From positions 62,001-126,000 of the forward strand of contig AFRD01000026.1 of NCBI GenBank assembly GCA_000222875.2: DNA of 64,000 nt, given 5' to 3'. The DNA comes from Periglandula ipomoeae IasaF13. Taxonomy: Eukaryota > Ascomycota > Sordariomycetes > Hypocreales > Clavicipitaceae. Below are positions 50,164 through 61,473 of this stretch, piece after piece. The first letter of the stretch is position 1; each line of letters begins with the position of its first letter. The position numbers and the translations under genes were made by a program. Under the pieces are notes generated by a model. That model searched no databases. It was not told where the DNA came from and saw only the letters and a program-made list of their open reading frames with translations.

Positions 50164-51451
50164 ATGGCTGATGCAGTCGTGGATAAAGGCCCTTTGGTGC
50201 TGGGCGTCGTTATTTGCACTCGCCGTGGACGGCATTTTCATATTCGCTCGAGTAATCACCCGAACTCTGATCAGGCCTCAATTCTGATGGGACGATGCAC
50301 TCATTGTCATCACTTGGGTAAGATAGACAGCATTGCTCTGGCGAAACCTGGCGGGCCAGTTTGTCAGTCAAGTTGAGCTAACTTTTGTCGTTCTTTAGTT
50401 CATCATCTTGGACTACAACATAGCCATGTTTGTCTCAATCAGTCACGGATATGAAAAGCATACAAAGGACTTGACAGAACAACAAACTACCGCAGCGATA
50501 CATGCCGAAGTTATCGGACAATTCTTCACCATATCTTCATTCCCGACGGGCAAAGCATCTGTCGCGTTTTTGCTGCAGCGCATTTTCCCGGGAAAGAAAT
50601 TTGAGATGGTTTTTGTGGTCATGGGTAGCTGCCAATGCTATCTGCTTTTACGTTGATGCCATTCTGATCTTGGTGCAGTGCCAGCCCGTCGCCTTTCAAT
50701 GGGACCGTTCAATTCCAGGAGGCTCTTGCTGGAAGTCAGTCATTGTCATCAACTGGGGTTTCCTCACTGGCGGTACGTCCATTATTTCACTCATTATTCA
50801 AGTCTGTACTTCTGATTCTGGTGACTAACGCGCGCTCAGTTGTCGGCGCTGTCACGGACTTTGCTTTCGCTCTCCTGCCGTGGCTCTACCTGAAAGATCT
50901 ACAAATAGGGTTCAAGGAGAAGGTCAGTGTGGGAATCGCCTTCAGCGCGGGTTTGTTCGCTGGTGCTTGTTCCATTCTCAAGGTGTATTACACCTGGACA
51001 CTAGGCGCGCACGCCGATTTTACTTGTAAGCGACTGAAAACTTCTACTTGATGAAAAACGGAAACTCATTTGTGTGCACGCAGTCGATACCATCCCCCTT
51101 GTCCTGTGGTCCACCGCCGAACTGGCTCTCATCAACGTAGCCGCTTGTATCCCTACACTCGGTCCGCTTCTTCAATGGTTGATGGGAAGAAATGGTAGAG
51201 GTTCAAGTAAAAATTCTGCCTACGGGTCAAAGTTCAATGCCAGCAACGGAAGCGGCTCGAGGGGTTTAGGGCGTCTTCGAAGCCGAAACGAAAGGGGCAT
51301 TCCACTCGGCTCATCCGACGACCATGCTCTAAACATTTACCAGTCTACAACCTACCGCGTCAGTTTTGAAGATCGCGATGATCAAAATTTCAAGTCGGGC
51401 AAGACAGAGGATGACCTGGGCGCTACCGTCGCTGTGCGACACGCGTATTGA
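50164..51451 (+). pseudogene. Fungal rhodopsin-domain (PTH11-like) membrane protein, broken
   Basis: Seven-helix integral membrane protein of the fungal rhodopsin-domain family; function unknown, often found beside biosynthetic clusters. Exons 50164-50317, 50399-50772, 50840-51025 and 51084-51451 with GT-AG introns. Correcting two single-base shifts gives 359 residues. Shift 1 is at about 50207-50211 (DKGPLVLGVV into LFALAVDGIFIFARV). Shift 2 is at about 50602 (LQRIFPGKKF into RWFLWSWVAANAICFYVD). Between them TGA 50285-50287 replaces the first Trp of the family motif (F)WWDDALI. Later helices are clear: VVGAVTDFAFALLPWLYL, GIAFSAGLFAGACSILKV, and LVLWSTAELALINVAACIPTLGP. The tail is Ser/Gly-rich and cytosolic. 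Confidence 0.83.
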
Positions 51452-52443
51452 AGAATCTGTTTTGTTATTTTGCGATGCTTGACGTCGCATCAATGTTAGC
51501 CACCGCATTGGCAGAATGCGTATAATGAAGACATGGATGAATCAGGGTGTTCTGACACTGACGCGTAGTTGATCAGTTCAATGGCGACGACGTAGAAAAT
51601 TATTACTACAATGGCTCCTGGCATCTTACGGTACAGATTCGCTTATCTGAAGCTCCAAGTTTATCTGTGTCGATCAAGAAGTGAACGCTTACTGTAATGA
51701 TGTTGATTATCCCACCTTCCTCTTTGAACAAATGAGACTTGCATGTCTCATCCTGGAATTTCTCGTCACAAGCCACACGGGAAGCATCAGGTCTAGAAAG
51801 TCGATTCGGGATGACGTTCCAGGATTCTTTGAGTGGCTGTCTTCAGCCCATCGCGTGGACCGTTATGGTGCTCTCCCGCATCCTTCTTGACCTTTCTAGT
51901 TTCAACCGTCAACGAACACGATGAGGATTTTTTTTATCGCCTTTTCGGCCGGCAGAAGATGCAGAAGCCAAGTACTTGCAACGGTGCTGAGCGTGGGTTG
52001 GCAACACAAATTGAAGGCTCTCGTGTCCTCTCATTCACGAGAAACTGCAGACACAAAATTAGGACCTGCGCCGCATGCAGCGTATATTAATCTCTCATGT
52101 ATGCAGTGACTGCACCTGTTGCCGTAGAGGTTGTCCTGGTCCGAAGGCTTGCCGGGGGCAGATTTCGGCACGAATGCTGACCCGCAGATCCTTGCCAGGA
52201 AAACCATGGAAACCAGGGACTGCTGCCTGCTTACGCTTGCCAGTCCTAGGCAGGTCGTGGGATCAGCTTCGAATATGCATTATCTTTGTTCGGCCGAGCA
52301 TTCACCTTTCGCGGAGCGTTCGAAGGATTCAAGTTCGAAGGCTAGCCAATTTGCCTAAATACGGTAAATAACCAAATATCTGGCTGCCGAGTCAGCGAGG
52401 TCGGCTGAGTCAATGCCGTGCACTAAATGCTCACGTTAGCAGA
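51452..52443. other. Intergenic, 1 kb
   Basis: No gene recognised; frames under 100 codons. Contains the presumed promoter of the TPR gene. Confidence 0.5.
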
Positions 52444-54066
52444 ATGAGGCGCTTCCTACCATTTGCCCTCTCGGTTATGGGCACATCAGCGACTACTGTC
52501 CTGGTGTATACGTTCGACGACAGCCCAGCGTGGATGTCAATAAGCCCATCGCGGCTGTTTAGGCCAGATACCCTGGATTTTAGCCAATGCGTCAGTATCG
52601 CAAAGATGACGGTAGGGCAGTGGTACAGTTCCTCGCTGGCCGATATGGACTATCATGCGCAAGAGCTGCAGGATGAGGCGCGATACGAGGAGGCAGAAAG
52701 GTTGATGTGGCAAGTTGTCCAAGGGAACCAGGTTTTGAAGGGACGCGAGCATCACCTTACACTCTCCAGTATTAGCTATCTCGCAAAGCTATTGCGGCTG
52801 CAAGGTAAATTGGCGGACGCAGAAATGTTGAATAGACGAGTGCTTGAAATGAGAGAGGAGACCTTTGGAAGGGAGGATCTGTCCACAATCACGAGCGTTA
52901 ACAATCTTGCTACAACATTACTATATCAACACAAATACCAAGAGGCAGAGGCGTTGAAGCGGCGCGCTTTTGAGAGCTGGGGGAACACACTCGGCAAGAA
53001 GCACCCCAACACGCTGAGGACCTTGAGTGATATTGCTATGATATTGCAACACCAGGGCAAGTACAGTGAGGCGGAGACAATCCTTCGACAGGCGTTTTGT
53101 GGCTGGGAAGGCTTGTTAGACGAGCATAATCCTGATAGACTGGGTATCATGAACGACATAGCACTGCTGTTACATTTGCAAAACAAGTATGATGAATCCA
53201 CGAAGATGTTTAGACGTGTCTCGGGGAGGAGAGCGAGACTCCTAGGAGAGGACCATCCTGACACCCTCGTTAGCATTGAGGATCTTATACGTGTGTTGAG
53301 AATTCAATGCGAATATGAAGAGGCAGAAACGCTAGCCCGGCGTGTTTTCGAAAGCAAACAAAAAATATTGGGTGACGAACATCATAGCACACTAACAAGT
53401 CTAGGCACACTTGCACATATACTTCGATACCTTGCCCGGTATGAAGAGGCGGAGATATTAAATCGACAGACTTATGAAGGCTTGAAGAAATTGCTGAGCG
53501 AAGAGCACCCAGACACACTCACAAGCGTCAATAACCTAGCTGTTGTCTTGCAGCATCAGGGGAAGCTTGAAGAGGCTGAGATAATGAGCCGCAAGGCGCT
53601 TCAAGCCAGGAACAAAGTTATGGGTCAGGAGCATCATGATACCCTTATCAGCCTAGATAACCTCGCAGCAATTTTACAGTTTCGGTGCAAGCATGATGAC
53701 GCGGAAAAGATGAGTCGGCGTGCCTTCGATGCTTGGAGTAAGGCTTTGGGAGAGACACATCCTGACACGCTGGTCAGTATGAATAACCTAGCTTCGGCGC
53801 TTATTGCTAGCGGAAAACTTGAAGAGGCCGAGGTATTAGGGCGGAGGGCGATTGAAGGTTTTACATGGGCGCTGGGTGAGCATCATCCGCATACGCTTAT
53901 GGCCGTTGCCAACTTAGCTGCAGCTCTGCAAGAGCAAAACAAGGAGGAAGAAGCAAGAATTCTCAATGAGAAAGCGACTGAGCGCAAGTCGAGGCAGGCC
54001 ATAGATTCCAATGCTGCAGAAGTAACAATAGTTTCTAAAGACTGCGAGGATTTCTGCAAGATATAG
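52444..54066 (+). CDS. Kinesin-light-chain-type TPR repeat protein
   Basis: 540 residues, single exon, no internal stop. From about residue 70 it consists of about eleven tandem 42-residue TPR units of the KLC type, with consensus HPDTLxSxNNLAxxLxxQGK followed by EEAExxxRRA; units 2 to 10 are exactly 42 residues with no gaps. In fungi this repeat is best known as the C-terminal sensor of NLR-like STAND proteins (NACHT or NB-ARC plus TPR). Here no nucleotide-binding domain precedes it: the first 70 residues are a hydrophobic start (MRRFLPFALSVMGTSATTVLVY) and a short linker. The repeats have diverged in sequence. It may be a stand-alone adaptor or a fragment of an NLR. A protein-binding scaffold role is inferred only. 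Confidence 0.8.
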   Translation: MRRFLPFALSVMGTSATTVLVYTFDDSPAWMSISPSRLFRPDTLDFSQCVSIAKMTVGQWYSSSLADMDYHAQELQDEARYEEAERLMWQVVQGNQVLKGREHHLTLSSISYLAKLLRLQGKLADAEMLNRRVLEMREETFGREDLSTITSVNNLATTLLYQHKYQEAEALKRRAFESWGNTLGKKHPNTLRTLSDIAMILQHQGKYSEAETILRQAFCGWEGLLDEHNPDRLGIMNDIALLLHLQNKYDESTKMFRRVSGRRARLLGEDHPDTLVSIEDLIRVLRIQCEYEEAETLARRVFESKQKILGDEHHSTLTSLGTLAHILRYLARYEEAEILNRQTYEGLKKLLSEEHPDTLTSVNNLAVVLQHQGKLEEAEIMSRKALQARNKVMGQEHHDTLISLDNLAAILQFRCKHDDAEKMSRRAFDAWSKALGETHPDTLVSMNNLASALIASGKLEEAEVLGRRAIEGFTWALGEHHPHTLMAVANLAAALQEQNKEEEARILNEKATERKSRQAIDSNAAEVTIVSKDCEDFCKI

Positions 54067-55406
54067 AAGCTTTACTTGTCATTGCGAGTACAATTATACA
54101 TATTCCAGTAAAGGCCTCGAGTAGCGCTAAAGACATATAAATCATAACAGGTTTCAACATCGAAATCTAGAGTAATATAATCGTGCATTGATTCTCAAAT
54201 TGTTTTGGTCTTACTGTTCTTTTTTTATCTGTAACGAAGCGTAGTGACTTTCCTCAGTACCAATGGCTCTTTACTGCAGACAGAAGCTGTTTCTAGGCCA
54301 GAGAATTATTTACAAAGTGCAAGATTATTGTAGAAAGCCTCTTTTCTATGACATTATATTAGAGAGTCTTTGTCCTATAAATGGTGCAACAAAAGAGTAA
54401 CTATCAATGTATCATTCCTTTTGGGGCCAAAGGCGCTACCATGGTAATCAAGACATGGCATAAAGTCTGAGGTTTCCGTCATTTAGACAACAAGAGCATT
54501 CAGAAGCTGATGTCATTTTTAAATATACTTTGATCTTTCGAAGAGTACACCAGATCGATGCAAGACAGGTAGAAAAGAAGCTCTTCAAACAAGGATGAAC
54601 ACATTTACTGTACTCTAAACTCACTGTCTCTGGCCTATATATAATCATTACGACTTGCTTCTGATTCTTTTCCACCTATAACTCTAGACGTCCATAGTAC
54701 GTCTAGATTCCTTGTTCCGACCGCAAAAAACAACGATTTTCAGAGCATGAGTTTTACGGGGACGAGTTCTTCTTTTGTTGGTATCTACTCGAGAACTTGA
54801 CATGACGACGCATACGTTATGAACAAGTAGAATATCATATGGAACGTATATAATGTGATCTTCACTTGTTAGTAGTGGTAAGATTACGTGAACACGTGAG
54901 GATCTTGCTCAAGACCTATCACAATCTGACGCAGGCAATAAAAGAAATGTAGGGGGAAAATGTAACAAAAGCGTTCAATTTCTTCAGATTTAAGAAACTG
55001 CCCAACTATAAGGATTGAAAGGAGCCATAATGATAAGTGTCAGCCTCTTGGCAATGTAGTTTGAATTACTACCATGGTTACTATACGAGGCCGGGGCATG
55101 CGAGACTCGTTGGGCAGGCACTGTGTCAATTGAGGCGTTGTTTTGGGCCAACAAGGTATTTTTTCAACGTTAGGCTTGGTTACTGTTACACGTTGGAAAA
55201 TTGTTGCTACATATTTCCGTATCCGCCTGGGTTGTAACTGACACTGTGCGCAATCATTCCGGTTGTTCTAGCCCACCCACCAATCTTTATCAGCGTTGTT
55301 AATCCCAACTTTCACCGCCACACAACCAGAGAGCTACTCATTTCTCGGTCGACTGCACGGCAGCCAATCTACTTTCGGCCAATTTGTTGACAAATTGATT
55401 AGAAAG
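54067..55406. other. AT-rich intergenic region, 1.3 kb
   Basis: Noticeably AT-rich, no recognisable gene; one 75-codon minus frame (54448-54675) was examined and left out. Probably the 3' flank of the TPR gene plus the ABC-transporter promoter. Confidence 0.5.
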
Positions 55407-58400
55407 ATGAGCGAAAATGATGCTGCCGATGGGATTCAGGCCCAAGAACAACAACAGAGCCAAGAGAAGAACCCACCAGCCCTGATGCTAAGCGAGTCCG
55501 AGAAGGAAGTTCTCGAGCGCCAATTGAATGGCCTTCTGACAGAGCTTGACGCAACAACTCTCTGGTCTTTCACAACAGCATGGGATAAGGTCATCATAAT
55601 CATTAGTGTAGCGTCCGCCATCATCGCCGACGGATTGAATCCGCTGCTCACAGTAAGTTGTCAGAATTATTTTTTGCCCTGGAATTACTTATGCACTTCC
55701 GGCATTGATTTCGGGCACCAACAAGACTTTCACCCACTTAGGTCATCTATGGACAAATCGTCGGCTCGTTCGAGAAGAAGTCCAGCGGCAAGACGTCCAC
55801 TTCGCAGTTCACATCCGATGTATCACAGTTCAACCTCTACTAGGTGTATCTCGCCATCGGCATGTTCGTTTTCATCTACATCACCACGGTAGGTTTCTAC
55901 TATGTAGGCGATCGCATTGTACTGCGACTGCGCTATGCGTATCTCAGGACTGTCCTACGGCAAAATATGACCTTCTTCGATACACTTGGTGCAGGAGACG
56001 TCACAACGCGCATCACCTCGGATATGAATCTGATTCAAGAAGGCATAACGAGCAAGATATCTCTGGGTATAACGGCAATCACAACTTTCTGCTCGGCTTA
56101 CACCATTACTTACGTCGAGTACTGGAAACTTGGCCTCATCATGACATCAACGGTGGTCGTCATGCTAACCACAGGAACAATCGGCGGGAAACTGGCCGTG
56201 AAGAACTCCAAATTAAGCCTCAATCTGTACAATAGCGGGTCCAGTCTTGCTGAAGAAGGTATCGGTTCGATTCGACATGTCACCGCGTTCGGGATACAGG
56301 AAGCCTTGGCAGACAAATATCTTGGCTTCCTCAAGAAGGGTGAAAAGCCTGGAATCACGGCAAGATTGTGGATTGCGTTCATGATCTGCTTTATGAATGG
56401 CTTGCAGTTTCTCTCTTATGGTCTCTGCTTCCGGCAGAGCGGCAGGTTCTTGATGGCGGGACATATGGATGTAGCAGGTGCCGTGACAGCCACCATGGCT
56501 ATCGTCATCGGAGGGTTTGCTATTGGAAGAGTGGCGCCAAACCTCCAGTCCTTTATGGCTAGTACAGCAAGTGCTGGGATGATCATTCGTTCCATGCAAC
56601 GCGCATCTCCCGAGGATTCGTTGTCCACAGAGGGCGAGAAGCCGGAAATTGTAGAGGGAGACCTTGTCTTTGAGGATGTCAACCTGGCCTACCCCTCGAG
56701 GCAAGATGTCGCGGTTCTCAAGCACTTCAGTCTGACATTGCCGGTTGGTAAAACGATGGCCATCGTGGGACCGACCGGTTCTGGTAAAAGTAGTATCGTT
56801 GGCTTGCTCGAGCGCTTCTATCAACCTACAGGAGGTCGTATTACGCTCGATGGACGCAACATCCAAAATCTGAATCTGAGATGGCTGCGCAATCAGCTGG
56901 CCTACGTAGGTCAGGAGCCGATCTTGTTCAATACAACTATATTGGAGAACATTCGTCACGGGCTGGCTCAAGCAAATTCCACTGCGCCTACTGCGCCCAC
57001 TTCACGCTCACCCCAGGATTTCAAGGACGCCGTTATCAAAGCAGCCAAGGCTGCAAATGCACATGATTTCATCATGGCGCTACCTAAAGGCTACGAAACC
57101 GTGGTGGGCGAAAAATGGTTGCAGCTGTCTGGCGGGCAGCGGCAACGGATTGCCATAGCGCGAGCATTAGTTCGTGATCCCACGGTGCTCATTCTCGACG
57201 AAGCTACCTCGGCACTAGATAGTCGAACAGAAAAGCTTGTACACAGGCACTAACGGAGGCCGCCAGAGGTAGAACTACCATCGTAATAGCGCACCGTCTA
57301 TCAACGATACGCGAGGCAGATAACATCGTGGTGCTTTCTGGAGGTGCGATTGTCGAGCAGAGAGCACATAATGACTTGATGGCTAGTCAGGGGATGTATG
57401 CGAGCCTCTTCAACGGGCAACAACTATTACAGGAACGAGCAGAGGACGAATATGACGCCTTTTTTGAGACGGCTAGTGTTTCTTCGGGAATCACGAAGGA
57501 GAAGATAAGAGTTGAGGAGGAAACAAGAGCGTTTGACGCAAAGGAAAAGCAAAACGAGTTCCAGAAACGATTATCTTTCTACGAGCTCTTCCGTCTCATG
57601 GACAGATTGAACCGTCCCGAGCGCACGTTGATCCTTTTTGGCTTGCTTGGCTGTGTACTTGCCGGCCTCGGAACTCCGGTGTACTTATTGTTTGCATATG
57701 TCTCTATTGTGTTATTTCTGTTCACATATTTTCATATTCGCTTGCGTACTCTTTCTCGCTAATCAAGAACCTTGAAACAAAACTTAGACAGGGAATCTTT
57801 TTCGCCAAACTCATTGAGGCGGTGTCCATGCCGGCGTCGCGGTACGATGAGCTACGGTCGGAAACGAGCTTCTGGGCTTCGATGTACCTCATGCTGGGAA
57901 TCGTGGCTATCCTCTCATGGTTTGGCCAAAGGGCTTGCTTCGCATTCTCCTCGGAACGGTTGATCCGTCGCGCCAAAGATACGACGTTCCGTTCCATCCT
58001 ACGCCAAGAGATTGGTTTCTTCGATGACCGAGCGACGGGAGACTTGACGACGATGCTCTCACAAGACACTGCTCATCTGGGCGGGCTCGACGGCGCGGTG
58101 CTGGGCTCCATGATAACTTTCAGCGTCACCATCGTGGGCGGAATCGTGCTCTCCGTGGCGATCGGCTGGAAGCTGGGCCTTGTGTGCACCGCTCTGATTC
58201 CCATCACCATGGGCAGCGGCTACGTGAGACTTATCGTATTGAGCCTCTTTGACCGCAAAGTCCGGCAAACACAAGCTGAGTCTGCAGCCTATGCCGGCGA
58301 AGCCGTGACGGCGATTCGCACCGTGGCAAGCCTTGGCCTCGAAGACCACGTTCTGGGCCGCTACTACGCCATACTCAATCGTGACTCGAAAGCATCGCTC

Positions 58401-59527
58401 CGTTCCATCCTACAAGCCTCCGTTCTGTATGCCCTTTCCCAGTCCCTCGTCATGCCGTCAGGCGCACTAGTGTTCTGGTATGGCAGCAAACTCCTGGCTA
58501 GCGGCGAGTACACAATGACACAGTTCTTTATCTGCTACTCGGCGCTCATTACTGGCGCTCAGACTGCCGGTGCCGTCTTCTCCTTCGCCCCCGACATGAG
58601 CAAGGCTCTGCAGGCTGGGCGACACCTCCGTAATCTCTTTGACCGCGTACCTCCCATCGATAGCTACAGTCCCATGGGCCGGTCGCTCCCTGTAGAAGCG
58701 TGGCGGGGTGTCATTGAGATCCGGAACGTGAGTTTTCGCTATCCGCGACGGCCTGAGCGTGTCATCCTGTCTGATTTCTCCCTCTCGATCAAGCCCGGCC
58801 AGTTCGTCGCCCTCGTCGGCCCGAGTGGATGCGGCAAGACGACCGTGCTGGCTCTGCTTGAGCGCTTCTTCGATCCTGAAACGGGCCGCATCCAAGTCGA
58901 CGGGGAGGATATTACGACCCTCAACATTTCTCAGTATCGAAGACATATCGCCATGGTCAGTCAGGAGTCCATCGTCTACTCCGGCACTATACGCGAAAAT
59001 ATCGTGTTGGGTTCCGCGGAGAATGTGAGCGAGGAAGCTATCGTAACAGCCTGTCAGGATGCAAATATTTATGATTTCATCATGTCTTTTCCGTAAGTAA
59101 CATTCCACACCTCGAATCTGCTCCCGTCTGCTCGTCGCCCCTCCCGTTCTGTTCTGACATGGAATACAGCGACGGTTTCTCCACAGCCGTTGGTGCTCGA
59201 GGTACCATGTTAAGCGGTGGTCAGAAGCAACGAGCGGTCATCGCGCGAGCGCTGCGACGAAACCCCAAGATCCTGCTGCTAGAAGAAGCTACGTCGTCAC
59301 TGGACTCACAATCGGAAAGATTGGTGCAAGATGCGCTGGATCGTGCTGCCGAGGGGCGTACCACCATATCGGTCGCCCACAGACTGAGCACAATCAAGCG
59401 TGCCAACGTAATTTGCGTCATGGACCAGGGTAGGTTAGTCGAGAAGGGGACGCATGATCACTTGATGAGCAAGAGGCAGATATATTACGACTTGGTACAG
59501 GCGCAGAACCTGGACACGATAGGCTGA
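55407..59527 (+). pseudogene. Full-size ABCB (MDR-type) transporter, broken
   Basis: TMD-NBD-TMD-NBD exporter of the plasma membrane, the type that exports toxic metabolites and drugs. Exons 55407-55652, 55742-57680, 57788-59092 and 59170-59527; repaired length 1282 residues. NBD1: IVGPTGSGKSS, LSGGQRQR, VLILDEATSALD. NBD2: LVGPSGCGKTT, LSGGQKQR, LLLEEATSSLD, VAHRLSTIKRA. Lesions: TAG at 55841-55843 (QFNLY, stop, VYLAIGMF) in TMD1, and a 1-nt deletion at about 57241-57245 after NBD1 (SRTEKLV into QALTEAARG; CAACAG seems to have become CACAG). The Walker B Asp of NBD2 is Glu (59282-59284). The position suggests it was the exporter of the neighbouring polyketide pathway, though the TPR gene lies between. 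Confidence 0.87.
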
Positions 59528-60110
59528 GGTGCAGGAATAGAGATGTGCTAGTTATTCCAATGCCAACACGTCGAAAGTGACAGAATAGCTATTTTCGAAA
59601 AACATTTACAAAGCTAAATTGTCCGAGTTATCAAGTGGGGGCTATCAACGGTTTTACACGGGCTAGGGGCGAGAACCCGAACACGCCCATGGCCATGATC
59701 AACTTTGGCTTCAGTCCTTAAAAAATACAATAGAATGAAGACCCTCATGCTTTTAACCAAGAAGCTGTCCAAAGTGTTCACTGAAATTGTTATGTTATAT
59801 TTAGAGTTGTCCTCAAGTCACACAGTTGAGGGCATGCAACAGCAAAATCGATCACTAGGACGCGAAGTAGTTTATTTGAAACCTAACCTGTACAAATCTG
59901 ACCAAAATCAACATCTTCCATCAATTGCCAGAATCCTCTATTGCTTAAAAAAAACGTTGAGATCTTTCTATGTTCCTTCCTAACAGCTTACGGCAGGACC
60001 TGATATTTTTGTTTAAAATCTCGTTGTTCGTTGAAAAGAGCCCATTTTGGTAAGCTATAACGTTTATCCTACGAGTCTCTGAACTTGAGAAACAAAGTGT
60101 TCTTCTTTCA
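59528..60110. other. Intergenic, 0.6 kb
   Basis: A 92-codon plus-strand frame (59705-59983) has no recognisable feature and is not called. Otherwise AT-rich sequence. Confidence 0.45.
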
Positions 60111-60422
60111 AAAAATTACCTAGAAAACTGGCACTGCGAGGCCTATAATATACATGAGTCAGCCTTGCCATGTCTTTTCGTTGCTCAAAGTTGGGATTGT
60201 GAACACTTACGCAGCTTGCTTGGCAGCCGCCACCCAACCCTAAACCGCACCTCGACAGGCCCTATTACTTTCGTGCCAGAGTTTCTTTAATAACAGAAAG
60301 CTTCTGCCGGTGATAGAATGAAAGCTTACGTTTGCAAGACAACTGTTATTGCCCTGGGCAACGACTGGAGCCGCTATGAAAGCAGTGGCAACGAGTCCAA
60401 AGGTAGTGATGTTGAACTTTAT
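60111..60422 (-). pseudogene. Probable relic of a small secreted protein gene
   Basis: On the minus strand, 60330-60422 reads as an ideal signal peptide, KFNITTFGLVATAFIAAPV then VAQGNNSCLAN, ended by a GTAAGC donor. A GTTTAG acceptor leads to 60211-60239 (GWVAAAKQAA), then a GTAAGT donor and a TATAG acceptor at 60143-60144. The codon at 60420-60422, where ATG is expected, is ATA. In the phase that follows from the second splice, the last exon does not end neatly; one base out of phase it reads AVPVF and stop. So a lost start plus possibly a frameshift. The design (signal, short chain, Cys) fits effector-like small secreted proteins. Tentative. Confidence 0.4.
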
Positions 60423-61473
60423 CGTGATTTAATTTGTCTTATGGGTACAAGCTGTGATAAGATTGTAATAGAATTATAGGTTTGCAGAGTATCTCACTGT
60501 ATACCTCCAAGCCCGACGAGTCGATATTAAAATATATCAACGAACCGAGAGTTTTTAATCCAGAAACTTTGAAGGAGAATCTGGTATATTTATTCATTCA
60601 CCAGATCTCCGACTACCTAGAGTGTGAGGAATTTATAAATGGCTTCCTTCTGAGACACTGGTGGATGGTGTTACAACTGACTCTGAAAGCAGAAACGGTC
60701 GATTCCTTCCCTCCAATGTGGGTCGCAACGGGCTATGGCTCGAAACGAACATGATGCCCCAACACTAGCATCTATAGTGATTCTCATTCAAGCTCTCGTT
60801 TCTCTCCCTTGTTCAAATCTCTTCCCAAGCTTAAAATTATACAAGTTTCTAGCAAAGGATCTAGAAGACGTCTATGAGCCTTACATGACAGGCTCATAGA
60901 CGGAGTCTGCTGGTCGGCGTCGCGAAGGGGATTCACTGTATCGCGCGCCTATATCTCGCGGTCACCATCAAAAATTGCCAGATCGGCGTTTCTAGTTCGT
61001 CCCCAATTGTCTTCAAAAGGATTTTTTCGTGATTCAAAATCCCCAATGGGCAATAAAACCGTCTCAAATACGAAAGTTCAATGTCGGATCCTAAGACAGT
61101 CCACTTCATCCAACGGAAGCTTATAAACCCGCGGGGAGCAGTTACCACATACGTTGGATGATATGAAGAAGGCGCAATAAAACAGCTAATGGTGGCAAGC
61201 GATATTCATCTGTAAGATTGAAAAGTGTAAGTTCCCTCATATGACGAGATGCTTCTTAAGTATTATGATCACGCGCTACCTAGTGAATCACTGTTCTATA
61301 GAGGGATACCAGTTCGAACTTAAGTTCAAGATTGAATTCCTTTGTACACTTAGGATCAGATCTTCTGGCCTGAGGTTGTGGGACGGAACGGCACGCTTCT
61401 CATGGTGTCGACACGGTGTTCCTGTTGGTATGACTACCTTAGCACTCGACCCGCTGAGATATTGAGCTAGGCC
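60423..61473. other. Intergenic, 1 kb
   Basis: A 90-codon plus frame (60482-60754) was considered and not called, since it has no recognisable motif. Includes the presumed promoter of the S41 peptidase gene. A short near-palindrome (GTCTATGAGCC ... GGCTCATAGAC) lies at 60870-60901. Confidence 0.5.
60870..60901. repeat. Inverted repeat, hairpin-forming
   Basis: GTCTATGAGCC is followed after about 10 bases by its exact reverse complement GGCTCATAGAC. It is isolated, with no T-run and no gene partner, so its role is unknown. Confidence 0.7.

Noticed and set aside
693..59527. Alternative genetic code or general stop readthrough
   Set aside because: All three stop codons occur in-frame, long intact genes (PEX6, S41, TPR) lack internal stops, and true frameshifts are also present.
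40251..59527. All lesions as homopolymer sequencing errors
   Set aside because: Most indels lie outside long homopolymers and the nonsense codons are substitutions, though polishing data would be needed to exclude assembly error.
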